From contig NC_135179.1 in NCBI RefSeq assembly GCF_041146795.1, forward strand, positions 8,281,547 through 8,345,546: a stretch of DNA of 64,000 nucleotides, written 5' to 3'. Position 1 is the first letter of the stretch. The number at the start of each line of letters is the position of its first letter. Made by a program: the position numbers and the translations under genes. Shown piece by piece: positions 34,732-48,479 of the stretch. The notes beneath the pieces were generated by a model. It searched no databases. It was not told the origin of the DNA and was given only the letters and a program-made list of their open reading frames with translations. This DNA is from Maylandia zebra. Taxonomy: Eukaryota; Chordata; Actinopteri; Cichliformes; Cichlidae.

Positions 34732-37700
34732 TTTCAGTTGTTAAGCACAGAGATGGGCACGATTAGGAACAAGAGGAGAGTTACGCTCAGTGAGCATGTG
34801 GGAAGTGTGTGTATGTTTGGGAAAAATTTAGAGGTACGTTTAAGAAATATATGCTGCAAAATTTGTTTAGCTTTTTAATGTTTTTGTGAGATTTTGCTCC
34901 TTTCTTGAATATATTCTTAGACTGTTCTTTTTCCTTTACTTACACAGTTCAGTTTTTAAACCGATTTATGACGTTTGCAGCACTGATGTGGAAACAGTTT
35001 TATTTACATTTTGCACATATCTGCATGCATATATGTAGATATGTTATAATATCTTTTTTTTTCTCTGGGTCTTCAAGTTTATTGTAGCAGAGATGATTAC
35101 GCCTAACCAAAAAGATTCAGAGGCTGTACAAAGTCAGACCTTTTTGATGAAGTAAAATCCCTGCAATGATAAAAAGAAAACCCCAGCAATGACTGGCACT
35201 TGGTGACTGTAGGAAGGAGAAACTCGCTTTGAACAGGAAGAAATCAGGCTCAAGGAGGGGCAGCCATCTGCCGGGACCAGATGGGGGTGAGGTGAAAGAA
35301 GTACATGTGCTCTAAATCATCCTGAAATCAACACCCATGATAACACTAATGCAGCAGTCGTCTGTTATGATAACAGGAAGTTACTGTTAAAAATTTGGAA
35401 TTCTGCTTGTTTAAAACTCATTAATATAAACAGATATCTGGCATCAGCAGACCAGAAGCTCTCAGCTCTCTCTCTTTCTCTGGGATGTTTTTTTTAATTA
35501 TTTATTTATTTATTTATGGACCTCTTCACTCTGAGAGAAAGAAAGAAAAAAGTTGTCAGAGACAGTCATATGCCTGAGTCGTTTTCTCCCGCAGGTGTGG
35601 GAGTGTAAAAACTGTGTATGTGTGTTTTCTGCAGACAGTCGGTGCGTACTCCTTTCTGATAACAATCCAATGACCTTTTAAGGGAAAGAGATGCAGCTTT
35701 TTGGACTTCGGCTCTGTTTCCGCAGATCTTTGCCAACAGAGAGTCCAAAACCTACACAACCTCTCCAGCTTCACAGACACAGAATTCTGGCGTTTGTTAA
35801 AGTCTTCTTGGTATGTAAGTGTGAAGAAATGCTGAACAATAAACACCTGAATCCTGTTACATCAGAGCAGATTTAACTTGCTGTTGCAATAAGAACAGAT
35901 CGGCCAAGCCTTCAGCCTGAAGTGTGTGCATACTTAAAAAGGCTTCACAGTGTGGTGTGTGCTGCAGAGCATCCATGTCCTGGAAACAAATTACAACCAG
36001 GAAGGGAGAGAGAGCTCGGCCTACTTTTTTTTTTTTTTTCTGTGTGTACTTTAGGTGTTCAGCCTTGAAAACTATTTCCCTTTCCTCTTTACGTTCCGCA
36101 GTTGCATCCTTTGGAAGACTTCAGCACTCATTAATAATAAGGATGATGATAATAGTAGTCCCTGCTTGTCTCATGTGTAGCCATGACATCCTGTTTAAGC
36201 TCAGGAGTCTGCTCAAAGTAACAACAGCTAGTTTCTCCACAGTAAGAAAAGTGCAGTTAAACTGGTTATCTCATATTTAGCAGGGGTCAAACCTGAGCGC
36301 TGTAATGTGTTTTTATGTTTTTATTCATTCTAATTTATTTAATAGTGTATTCTTTCCATTAATCATAGAGACTCGAGTAGTAACATTAACTTGTTATGAA
36401 ACTTCAGCTTTTATATTTTAGTCAGTTCCCAAAAAGAGAGTGAAACCAGTTACAGTGAAAATGGAAAAACGAACGCTCCGTGCAGTGAGTCCAGGTTTAC
36501 TTTTCCCTGCTTGTATAGACAGGCCCTCATTGTCCTCTTTCGTGCCCGTTTGGAAATTGCAGGATTGTAATTCGTTCCAGGTGACAGGAGCCGGAGAAGT
36601 GACATTTTTCATGGTTCTCCTTCACACAGCTGTTCTTAGAAAGCTGTTAATTGTTTATCCGTCGTGGGAAGTAAAAGCACCTGGAGCTTCTGCTGGATGC
36701 AGGACAGGCTACGCCCACCTACAGTCTGATCCAGGTCTACATGAATCAGAGAGCGACAGCTGAGTCATTCTGACCACGGAGCAGTTTTCCAATTTCTCTT
36801 CCAGAGAATTCTTTTTACTAAGAGGAAAAAATGTACTGTTGAAGATCTTCCTGCCTCCCTCTGTCTGTGGGCTGTAGCATTATTTTGAATGCATTCCTAC
36901 TTAATGTCTTTATAATCATATATTTGAGTAAAAGAAGATGTTTTGTTCATTGCATTTTATTGCACACTGTATTGTATAGACTGAATATTTATGCCTCACT
37001 GCATCACTCTGGGAATAACTAAGAGCTTGCAAACAAGAAATGTTCAGCACAAAATTTGACCCTCAAATGAGCTCGAGAGCTGGACTCATTAGTTAAGGAC
37101 GGCAGTGCATCGAGCCCAGTGAAAAGTGAAAAGAAACACACAGCGCTGATGCATGCAGACTCCGCTGCTGCATAGCATGACCTCAGACTGGAAGCACTGT
37201 GCTTGAAAGCATAACCTGCACAGTTTAACTTCAGGGTGTAAAATACGGCTGTTTTCTCAGAACCAGCAGTGCCTCAAAACCGCTCTGGCATCTATGCTAT
37301 GAAGCAACAGACCGAAACCCAACCTTTCCCTTTTCAGTATGCAACATTTTAACTTAAACTACAATCTTTTCCTAAACCTGTTTAGGTAGCTTCTGGTACA
37401 TGAGCAAAACTAAACAGCAAGTGAGAACAAAGTGGAAAACATAGAGGTCCAAATGAGACCTATAAGGCTGTATCAAAGCAGATGGAGAAAGTAGCTGCAT
37501 CCCTTGCACCATGGCACCAACTCCAAGACAAGGTATGTCATAAACATACATGTGGCAGAGGTGCATTTTGCATCAGGGTTTACCATCATTTTAATGCTGT
37601 GACAGGAAATATTTTAATAAAAGCAATAGTGCTGAAAGGAAATGTGGTCTTCTGATTGACAACCCTCCAACTCTAAAAGAATCTACCAGTATTTTTTTGG

Positions 37701-40700
37701 TGCACAGTCTGGTGTGTAGTGGTAAGATGCAGGAAGCTGAAAACCCTGTGTTAATGTGACACCTCGGGATCAGAACCCACTAGAGATTTCCTTGACTCAG
37801 CAACCTACAAACTACTAGACGCTTCTCTAGCTTTGGCATTAACCTTTGAGTGCAAAGATCAAATCGGAGACAAAACTTCCAAAATCCAAAAATAGCTCCA
37901 AAACCTGAGGTTAAAGTTAACATCAGCTTAACGGATTTTGACGTTAAAGTCAAGCAGAAGGAGGTGATGATCAAATCTAAACTGAGGAGTCAGGCAGACC
38001 ACAGCCTGACTCACCGATGACATCATCAGGATGCTGCCAGGAAGCCGATATGATAAAGCGCAGATGAGGTTCTGGGAAACTGATGGCAGCAGCGATTTTT
38101 CTCTCACACACAGGCACCCATGAGCTGATCTGTACGCCAGGCGTCCCAGGAGCTCTCGCTTCCTCATCTGTCTCTGAAATCAGTGTAGCACCTTTTGCTT
38201 ATCATCACACACCTTTTACTCACACAGGCAAATACAGCCACATGTTTTTAAGCCTGTGCTGGCGACAGAAAGCTTCTGGCATCAACAGGCGTCTGGAGAT
38301 AAAAAAAAATTTAAAAAAAGAAGCAGAAGAAGAAAAGGTTATTAAATGTCTAATTGAATCCTCGAATGTTTCTGTGCCCTGCAGCACTCAGACTACAAGA
38401 TCAGTCCAGCTGCTCTTTTATTAAAAAAGAAGAAAAAATGAAAATGGAGGAAGAAGAAAGGAAGGGAAATTTTCATGCCTGACTTAGTGCCTTTTGTGGA
38501 ACAAAAACAGTGCTGTGAAATCATATTAGCAGTGCAGATAGTCGTGCATATTTCCATATGTGTATGTTTCATAATTTTTAAATAAAAAACAAACAAACTG
38601 AGTCTCATTTGAGTTTTTTCCTAGCTGGAAACAGTGAGAGGAGGGAAGCCGCTCACTGAAGGATGGTGGCCGTGGAGGGAGTGAGTCACTGCTCTGATCC
38701 ACATCTCTTCACTTTCCAGCTAAATTCACTAAAAAGCAGGAAATAAGTTTGTTGATGTTTAAACGCCACCATACCAGCCAAGAAATACTCTATTTAGGAT
38801 GTGTGCCTTTGAGGATTCTCCAAACTATTGTGAATGGATTTTTATCTGAAATGCAAAATCTCATTAAATCTTAACAGCACTGGGAATCTGGAAGGGTAGG
38901 GATGTGATGTTATGGTTACAATTATAAAAAAATAAGGCTCCTTCAAAAGTGCAACCCGCTGAGAAGTTTGCCGACCGCTGTGCCGGCATCTTAACTTCAC
39001 CATGAAGCTCTTTCTGCACAGCAGTGCACAAAGAGCAAGGAAAGGCAATTTACTGCTGCACAGAGCTGAAGTGCTCTGAAAGTAGAGGGAGTTCTGATTG
39101 AGCTCCCTCTGAAACTCAAAGCTTTACCAAGCCTGTGTTTCTGGGGGAGGAAGTTGTGCTCTAATTCTCTGCATCCTTTAGGGAGAAGAGGAATAATGAG
39201 GGAGAGGGAATAAAAACGGAGGCAAATTGAGCGCAGAGGGGAAATGATGGAGTTTGGGAGATGTGGCAGGAGAGAGATGGGCAAAGACAGAGGAAGGAGG
39301 GAAAAGCAATGTGTTAATAAAAACGAGGGTGTGACTGCAGAGGCCCTGGAGAGCTGTGGCAGAGGATTTCATCATCAGAAAATCAAAATGCAAAGATTGC
39401 AGTTGGAAGCGTCGCTCCAGCAACGTGAGATTTTGACACGATTCTCTGTGTCTTTGTCCTTTTTCTAAACACGCCATAAGATTGGTGTCATTGTGCATAA
39501 ATAAAGGCTGTGATTAACTGCCTGGTCTCTCATGTCCTTGGTCATCTCCAGGGACAAATCACGCGTGAGGATGTGTGGCCTCTAATGGGCCACCTCTTCT
39601 TCTCTTAGCTTGAAAATAACTGGATTATTAAACAGATTCGTTAAAAACAAATAAACAAGCATGGGAACAAACATTTATAAATTTTAGAGGAAGAAATTCT
39701 GATTTGTTTTTTCTTCAAGGTTGAATGAGCATTTCTGAGAATTACAAGTATCCCTTCTGATGGATAAGATAAGGTGTTAAAGCTCAGAGTCGGGTCAGAT
39801 TAGTACTGAGTCCTGTCATGGTTTTAAACTTTTATGTTTAGGTTCACTTACTTCCTGTTTTATTTTGTCTTTTACTTCCTTCTTTTATTGGTTTCCCCTT
39901 CTTTGAAAATGTCTCATCACAAGGGCATTACTTCAGCCCCACTGGTGATGTTTCTGTGCCAGTGATTCAGCACAGCATATTTATTCCTCTGCAAAATTAG
40001 CATCAGCTTTAAAGACCGCTATGGCAACGCAGATGCTGATCTATAACTCACCAAACCTCCAGGTGGCTGGTCCTCTCCCAGGGGTTCCCCAGGGCTCCTG
40101 GATGACCCAGGGCACTTATCATGGGCAACATATGGAGGTAAGTTTTAGTTATATCTTGGTGTAATTGAATGTAATTGTGAAATGCTTTACTTCAGTTGCC
40201 ATTGCAAGCTGCACATTTGGTTAAAGGTATCCTGCAGGAGTGGAGACATTCCATTTGTGGGCAAATGGTCATTTCCAGAACAGGAGTGCTTTCATTCTAA
40301 CCAGCTGTGTTCACATATTTTATCCAAGAACATTGATCTAACACTCAAGGACCTACAGTACCTTCACCTTTTTTTCTCCTTTGTGTGTTAAATTGTGTGG
40401 GAGAGACAGAGAGCCCTTAAAGCTTAAAAAAAAATACTTGGATGTCTCCCTGAATTTGAGTCCGGTCCTCACGAAATTATTACGAGTCCATACACTTTAA
40501 TCTGAACACTTATGGATTACTTCAGTCAAAACTCAAACTCAATCAAAAATTAATTGCCCACATTTGGCAATTGCATCTACAGAACTGCAGATGTGCAGCA
40601 GGCCACATAATGTGATAGCAGGCCATAAGTACACCAATGAACACCCAACATACCCACCGTGAGCGCGGTGGGTATGTTGGGTGTTTCATATTTTGATGTG

Positions 40701-42689
40701 CAGATAACTGCAGCAGTATTCTTGTACTTGTGCTCCCCACTGAAAGAAGCAGCGATGCCTTAAAGTTGATCATGAGTAAAAGCTTTTTGTTTGTTTGGGA
40801 GGATTAGTAAAATCTGTGCCGGGTGCTGAGCCTTTTGAACATTTAAGCAGCAGCACATTAACATTTATTTCTTTTCACATCTAAAATCTAAGCTTTTGCA
40901 AACAGCTGCATAATATTAATCTTTATGTTCAAGTGATATAAAATGCATATTTGAATATGCATGAACCATCAGAACATGAATAAATATGCTGAACCTCCTG
41001 GATATGATTTTGGAGTAAAGCTGAAAAAACTTCTCCTAATGCTGGATTTTAAAGTTTTCTTATCACTGCATCTTTAATTTCCTGTCTGAAACTCTCATTA
41101 TACTTGATGATTATACACACTTCATTGAGAAAATGCCCTAAATCTGATCCCGTTTCATGTCTGCACACATCATTCCACCTTGTTTTTCCCTTCTGACGTC
41201 TTATCACTCCGTTTCTCAATTTTCTTCTAAATCATAAATTTCCTCGTTGAGTTTTGGTTTATTTTCACTTGTTTCTTCTTTCTTCCTCCCTTGGACCAAG
41301 TGGACTATCACTTTCTCAGCAAGCAGTTCCATTAGTGTTACTGCAAATGGTCTCCTCAGTGTGTAAAACCAAGCAAAAAGTACAGTACGGAGTATCTTCA
41401 GCTTCATATGGAAGTCTGTTTGATCCCTGTCAATAAAAGCTGATGTAGCTTTCTGGCAGCGCAGTATCTGAAGTGTATTCTCCTCTTTCTCCCTCATCCA
41501 AATCTCTGGATCTTGGATGATCATATTTTAGTGTTTGATTTCAGTTTTACACGCTGCAGGCTGGTCTGCTGGCTGCTTCTAAAACCTCTTCCAGCAGAGG
41601 AAATTTATGCTGAATTTCACAGCTAAGTTCAGCCTTTTCTGATCTGTATCAGGTATGAAAATGTAATCTGTCCTCTGTGATTGCTCTCTCCTGCAGATTT
41701 AAAAGAGGCAAAGAGTCCTCACCGCCCTTGTTCTAACCACCATGACGAATAATCAAATCCAGCCCACTTGGTGGCTTTTCAGGGTGTGAGAATGACAAGA
41801 GATTTGACTTAATTTGGTGGGTTTTTGCTGTATTTTGTATCAGGAAGCACAGGTACTGTAATACGTCAACAAGGGATGGTTAGGCCGAGGCACCATGACG
41901 CACAGAAGGTGGACAAATTTAATCTCAGCCAGCACAGAGGCCTCTGTCATCAGGATGGAGTGCAGCAAAGAGCCCAGACGTTTGATTAGCTCTTGGGTTG
42001 CAGGGCCAATCACAGATGAGGGTTCGCAAATCAGATAAAAGATAAAACTGATAAAACCACACTGGCTAATTCTGGGCATGATGGGAAATTCTTCAAAGAG
42101 GCTATTAACTCTTCATTTTTCATCTTACAGATGTGGAGGTGCCTGAATTTGAGGATGTTTTATAGCTTGGTATGTTTAAAAAAAGGAGCATTAGGGCCAT
42201 GGCTACACTTACAGTTGTCATTAACAGGCTGTATACACAATTATTCTGTGGGACCTCATCAAAGAAACGCAGTGTTGTTTTCTCGAAAAAGTCTTAGATT
42301 AAAGTGGGTGTTTGTGTAAATTTTGTGTCAGTCTGTTTCTTAAGTATTGAATCGAATTATTGGGGATGGGTTACCCAGAAGCTTGCCTTTTGCTCAAAGC
42401 AATTGTGTGAATAAGTGAAGTCGACAACCTACTAAGTGCATGTTTGGAGCATTTGAGGCTCTGTAAGATGACAGTGTGAACAAACGTGTAACAGAGTAGA
42501 GAGGAAGCACTCAGAGAGCGGGTTAGCCAAAATAATGATCCATGTCCATGATGGCAGCTTTGATAGGTACACCAGTTCAACTCTTCATTAACACGATTAT
42601 GTAATTAGCCAATCACATGGCTCACATGGCAACTCCATGGACATGATTAGGATGAGCTGCTGGAGTTCAAACTGGGGATGAAAAAGTGG
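34732..42689. other. Intergenic block, no gene seen
   Basis: About 8 kb without a supported exon. Small (TTTA)n near 35,498-35,518, a poly-T run near 36,026, a hairpin at 40,640 and scattered purine-rich stretches (38,400-38,470; 39,180-39,330) are the only features noticed. Open frames here are short and without family resemblance. Confidence 0.5.
40640..40685. repeat. Perfect hairpin, 20-bp stem
   Basis: AACACCCAACATACCCACCG (40,640-40,659) pairs without mismatch with 40,666-40,685 across the loop TGAGCG. The stem is GC-rich relative to its AT-rich surroundings. Confidence 0.93.
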
Positions 42690-42699
42690 AAAAACAGTG

Positions 42700-42865
42700 A
42701 TTTAGGTGACTTTGAATGGGGCGTGGTTGTTGGTGCTGTATTTCAGAAACTGCTGATCTTCTTGGATTCATCCCACACAACCATCTCTGGTCTGAGGAAG
42801 AGGAAACATCCAGTGAGCAGCAGTTCACTGGGTGAAAATGTCTTGTTGATGTGTGAAGGCAACAG
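42700..42865 (+). pseudogene. Tc1/mariner relic (family A, copy 3)
   Basis: Shares with the 33.0-kb copy and the 3.5-kb copy the segments GTATTTCAGAAACTGCTGATC, CACACAACCATCTCTGG and ACATCCAGTGAGCAGCAGTT, and ends in GAAGGCAACAGTAA, the word also present at 3661 in copy 1. It corresponds to the N-terminal DNA-binding part of the transposase frame and is heavily truncated. Confidence 0.65.
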
Positions 42866-45169
42866 TAAATCATTTCTAACTGGTTTCTCAGTTCACTGCA
42901 CTCATATGTACTTTATCCCTGCTTCCTTCTCGTGTATGACCACCATCAATTAACCACCATGATTTAAATGTTGGTCTTCCTGTGTGTGTCCTGTCCTTCC
43001 TCCTGTGGTGATTGTCACACAACCAGTCCCCACAGAAAGACCAGCAGAGGGCGACTCCTCTGGATGGAAGACTTGCAGCTTCTTGCTTTTTCCTCTGTGA
43101 GCTCAGCAAACACAAATTTTTCAGAAAAACTAAAAGTTTTCTGTACTCTGATCAATAAAACATGATGCTGATTTTGGAAATTATGGTAATTATTATCATC
43201 ATGTGCCTTTTTTACAGCTCCTATGGACAGAAACGCAAGCAGCAGCAGTTCACATCAATAACTGAGGTTGAAATTCCTTAAACTGAGAGGAATTTTTATT
43301 TGGCTTCATTCATTTAGTCACAATAATGAAAAATACTGTGGTTTTCTGTGTTTATTGGGGAACACAGAGTCTCTGCAGGCCTGCTGGGCTGCACAGTTTG
43401 ACGCAGTGTTTGCTTTATCCTGCATAATGAGAAAAGCCATCTGGTAAGAATGAGAATACAAAATCTTTAAAGAAAAAAATCAGCTTCCAGACCCTCGTTG
43501 CTTATCAGCCATGAGTGTTTGATTGTAGGGTTTATTTGACAAAACATCTCTATAGTAGCTTTGTTCTGACTCATAACATCTGTTTCTATTTGGTCCGGGA
43601 GAGCAGATGTGAAATGAGAGCCCCCAGTGACCCAGAGTCAGCAACCATCTGGTTTAAATTACCTTCACTTCACTTTACACCAGTTAAATAGTTACGTTTG
43701 TAGCATTTCATGCCTCAGTTACTGTAATTACATGAGATTTAAATTTAAGATTTGCAGATTTTTTTAGCTGCATCTTACTGCAGATTATGATTGATGATTA
43801 AAAAAAGAGAGAGAATCATAACAGGACATTCTGATCTTGAATGTAAGATTTAAAACAAGTCATCGAACTTCTGAATTTGGCCTTAGACTTGACCTAAAGT
43901 CACACAAAAACAGGACTTTAAACCATTACACTGCTAATGATACAAGCAAGCTGTGCCTATGATCACATACTTTCAAGCCGCTGTCCGGCCAAGGGCTCCT
44001 AACATGATTTAATGCAGCAGAAAAGCCGTAAAATGCAATAACAAAGCAAGCCAGGAATGGCGGCTGCACCTCGGCTCATCTGTTAATGGACGATGAAGAG
44101 GTGGCAATATGAGACATTTTACCAGCTGAGATCCTTTAAATGTCTGCAGACCACAGCTGAGCTAAGTTTTCCAGAAGAGAGAGACGTAGAAATATCACCT
44201 CTGCTTGGTTATCCTGAACTCCAAAAGCCTAGCCCTGGATCAGTCAGTGTTATTACACCTGCAAGCAATGAAGCGGGCCAGCAAGCTCTGCGACACGCTG
44301 GAGATCAACTAAAGGAGAATATGAGGCTTCCAGCTTTCTTTCCCTCTTTAACCTCTTCTTTTTTTCTGTCTCAAGCAGCTACTTTTTTCCCGCTCGTTTC
44401 ATTCTTCTGCTTTTTTGTATTTTATTTTAAACCTCATCAAAGGAGATTTTATAAGCATTAATTCACTGTTTCTAACACGAGTCTTGCTCCCTCCAGGGCA
44501 GTTTGACTGAGGACGCCACACTCGGTGCTGTCCAACCTATTCTTCATTCCCTTAAAACTTTTTTTCCACAATCATATAAACACAGAAGCAACATTTTCCA
44601 TCTCTCCCTACATTCTTTTTCCTTCCAGTCTTTTTTCTCTCTGAATTCTTTGCCTGTTTTCTGTGTAGGCACCTTTCCCAAGAGTATTAACTCCTCCACT
44701 CCTCTCTCCAGCTTTCAGTATATTTGGACAGCCAGCGAGGAGAAACTCCTGATAATAAACTCCAGAGCCGATCAATTATTCTCTCAGAGTACGAGGAGCT
44801 GGACGGAGAGAGCTTTTAGTTCAGCTACGTTTGAGATTTTGCAGATTGTGCACAACAGAGCAGCATTTCATGAGCTGCATTAGCAAGTCAGCCAGGTGCT
44901 GCAACTATAAAGAACAAACTGCTGACTGATGATTATTTCAAACTGGCATTCACGCTTTGCTTTAAAGGCTGAGGCTGTCTGTAAATTACATATTCAAAAT
45001 ATTATGTGTTATGTTGTGTTATGTAGTCAGTGCCAGGATTGATCATTTGTTCACCACAAACACAAATTAACTCAGAATTGATTCCGTTTACTGAGTTCTC
45101 AAGCACGTGATCTCAAAGCACAAAAAACCTTTGTATGGACAACAATATCATTGTGCCACAACTGATTAA
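42866..45169. other. Intergenic stretch, no gene seen
   Basis: No splice-bounded exon or recognised repeat. The open frames at 44,093-44,461 and 44,503-44,883 lack any domain pattern and have composition like the flanking noncoding DNA. Confidence 0.45.
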
Positions 45170-45500
45170 AGCTGACCTTTAGACATGCTAGAGTGTCGCA
45201 GATTTGTATGAGAGCCCCCTATCTGATCTGACAGAGGTAATGAGGGTGTGTGGTCCAACCTGATTCAACAGGAAAATTCCCACCTCTATACAGAGGATAT
45301 CCAGATATTTCCTTGGCCAGCTTTTAATCCCACTATGTCTCCAGCTGAACATGTCTGAATGTGTGCAGGCTGCACTTCTCCAGGAATGGAGAGCAATTCC
45401 TGAAAACCAGATCTGGACACTTGTGCAGTCCACGAGCAGTCTGTGACTGCTTGCACTGAGTCACGGTCTGTCCGGAGGCCATACCTTATATTAAACATCC
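45170..45500 (+). pseudogene. Tc1/mariner transposase C-terminal relic (family C)
   Basis: One frame gives DIQIFPWPAFNPTMSPAEHV followed by a stop where the family has Trp (PWPxxSPDLxPIEHLW, the region of the last catalytic acidic residue). The next frame gives QAALLQEWRAIPENQIWTLV and then SGGHTLY, matching the family C-terminus (LQEEWRAIPQ, then RGGHTxY). At least one frameshift and two stops separate these blocks, so it is a dead copy. Confidence 0.7.
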
Positions 45501-46699
45501 TGTACATGCATGTGTTACAGCAGTGAAATCTATTTAAAACATATTTAACTAGTTTACATTGATAACAGTAGGTTTGCTCCTTTCAGTTTAGTTATGTTTA
45601 GTTTTTATTAGTTTCAGTGTTCATCTTAATATTTGTTTTATGATAATATGGAGGTAATCATGGCAACAGACTTGTGGTCATGGAGAACAAACCATAGTTA
45701 GTTTATTTCACATAGTTGTTGTTTAAATCTAGTTTTACTCATTATTATTTCAGGTAACTAGAACAGGTTTTCTCTCTGGTCATAGTTTAGTTTTACCAAA
45801 TTAAAATAAACTTGGTGGTGAAAAACTGGATCTGAAAGAAGTGAAAATGAGTGTGTTTACAGAAATAATCGCATCAATTTCTGAGTTATTTTTCTTTTCT
45901 TTGTGTTTTAAGCTAGTGAACTGAGTATTGTTTTAGTCTGGACTCTTGGTCAGATTAAACAATAATATTATACCTTTTTTAATTTATGATACACATTTTG
46001 AGAAAATAAATGCCACACAGTAGAATCAATTGCAGCCCTGATCCAATAACAAAATAGAAAAACTAAAATGAATCAACTCCCATATGAGACTACAGTAATC
46101 AGCAGTTTCATCCTGCCTTGTCAGCAATCTGTCTTTCTCCCAGATTATACTGTTACAGCAATAATAAATGAAGGTATTGTGTAACTTTTAAAAAGCTGCT
46201 CCACAGCCTCGTGAAATGTTTGGACATCACTGCCTGCAGATCACCTAACAGTATTAAGAAAACAGAATAAAACAGAAGCATATTAATTTAAAACAAACAC
46301 TGTGGGAGGAATTTCTCACAGCGAACTTCTGAACTGAAGCAGCTCTTCCTCATAAAACAGGCCGTCAGGTTTCACAGCTGTTGCAAAAGGAGGGGAGAGG
46401 GAATTTTCTCAACTCGGCTAATTTCACTGTGACCAACTGTTGCAAGGACACTGACAGTTTTGCACTTGTGTTTGGGAACATTGATGATTTCTACAAAAAT
46501 CTAAAGCTTTGAAGAGAAAACGTTATAAACAAGGCCATCTGTGTTCCTTCTGCATCTAATAAAAATGGGAATTGCAACAAAAGTTGATATATTTAATAGT
46601 TTGACAAAGTGAACTGAATTCAAAGACAAGTGGCGCTTATACATCTGCAGTATGCTCAGATTAAGGGACCATCATCACAGTGAAACCCAGAGTCAGTTA
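45501..46699. other. Intergenic stretch, no gene seen
   Basis: AT-rich spacer between two inverted Tc1 relics; contains no supported feature. Confidence 0.45.
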
Positions 46700-47130
46700 A
46701 ACTTCAGAGATATCAATCTGTCCAGTGGGCTGCTAGTTTGCATACTTCTGACCAGACTGTGTGACAGTGGGTCTGAGGATTTGCCATACTGGTCATGCTG
46801 GATGATGTTGCAAGCATCATAACATCTGCCTTGGTGTCTCTTTCAGTCTGTAACATGTGCTCAGTGTGGACCTGTCATCATCCGTGAGGAGAATGTGTTA
46901 CCGGTGGCAAACCTGTCACTTTTCTGCTGTGATGTGTCTCCTTAGTCGGCCTTGTTGGATCATTTAATTCGTGGCTGGACCAGAGAAATTCTAGCCAGCT
47001 GGTTGTCATCGGGGCTGATTTTGGTCCAGTGTATTTAAAGAGCTGACCTGGTTTCTCTTCATGCATGCTGTGACTTCTATCAGCCACAAAACTGTCGCAG
47101 CCTCTTTTCAGTCTGTACCCTTTCATGTCC
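46700..47130 (-). pseudogene. Tc1/mariner transposase middle-region relic (family C, inverted)
   Basis: On the reverse strand the frame gives QVCH, a stop, then HILLTDDDRSTLSTC and RLKETPRQML. This matches the family stretch around WRxVLFTDESRFxLSTCDRRDRVWRR, which carries the first catalytic Asp. Stops and substitutions are frequent. It covers a part of the enzyme different from the + strand relic at 45.2 kb. Confidence 0.6.
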
Positions 47131-48469
47131 GGACTTTCATCCTTTTCCTTCTTCTTGCAATCTTATTTCTCTCTTTTTGTTAAAAAAAATCCTTATCTAT
47201 AAATTTTATCTTTGGTTTGCATTCTTCTAAATGGAATTTCATGACCACTGTGTTACACCTTTCCCCACCATTGTTTGTTCGTATGTTATTCCTGTCTTAC
47301 ACCCAATCTTCCTTCACCACCTCCCTCTGATTTCTGTGTTTAGTCCTCAGTAAGGGCTCTTCATGTCCTCTGTGCCTTCTCTCCCAGTCATCATAGCAAA
47401 TTTGTTCTTATCCTTCTGTCTACCCATTCTCCCATCTGGGAAAAACCAAGAGGGTGGTCAGCGAGCATGCTTCGACTCCTCCTATTCATCTACCAGAAAG
47501 AGTCAAAACTTCTGCAAGAACAAAGTCTCCCAAAACAAAGGATTTCTTCCTTGTTATTTGTTCTAATCCGGTTTTCTTAATGAATGTGAAAACCTGTTTC
47601 ATTTCATGCTTTCTGTTGTTATTCCATGAGCCAGAGCTTTAACATGAAAGTTCTGTGTCTTGAAATACTACTTAGAACAAATACTGTGAAGACAGGAATT
47701 GCTCGTGTCTTTCACTTCCTCTTACTTCTTTGCAGTATTTTCTGACAAACCAGCCTGAGGGAGGAAAGAAGAAACGTTAAACCAGGAATATAATGAGCTT
47801 GATTCAGCAAGAGAGATGAGAATTCACAGCCACCTGCTCAGTGCTTGACATAAAACAATTTAAACATCTGATTCTCATGCTTTTCAAGCACCTCTGCTGC
47901 TGTGAGTTACTCTCTCAGGGTCTTCAGCTAAAACTCTTCATCAGAGTTTGACCTCTTCATCCCTGCAAACCCTTACTCTGCACTGCCAGAGATACTGGGT
48001 AAACTGAGATTGGAGAATAATTACGGAAACGCTGCTGCTTACAGCATGAAAGGCTCTTTCATGCTCTGCAAACTGTTTACGTTGAGGAAATGCAAGATAA
48101 GTGGCCTTGTGACTGGAAGCAGGCCAGTTCAAATCACCAGAATATCTGGGTGGTGGAAGTGAGGCCGGTAACGCTTCCTCTTCCTTCAGAGCCACACATG
48201 ATCAGGATGCTCTCCCCCCTCCTAAAACAGTTACAATCAAAAGCCCTCGAGAGTTGGTATGTGAATGCATGTGACCCTCCGTCCTCTTGCAACAGAGAGA
48301 GCGTGTTCTCAGTCTTTTTTCTCAGTCAGTAGCTTAAGACAAAAAACCCCATTAACAAGCACTGAAAGCTCTATAGTGTCAGCCTGCAGGTCTTCACATA
48401 TGGATGCCTTAGATTACCCTCTAACAGCTTGTTTTAATGCACAACATTTGGAAACAGTGATTAGGCTGG
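47131..48469. other. Intergenic stretch, no gene seen
   Basis: No exon or recognised repeat. Pyrimidine-rich between 47,140 and 47,440. Confidence 0.45.
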
Positions 48470-48479
48470 TACTTATATA

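Noticed and set aside
40640-40685. microRNA precursor
   Set aside because: The stem is only 20 bp, fully paired with a 6-nt loop and no extended imperfect pairing outside it, unlike animal pre-microRNAs.
44093-44883. Two adjoining + strand frames of 122 and 126 codons
   Set aside because: Phe/Ser-rich low-complexity translations of pyrimidine-rich DNA; no domains.
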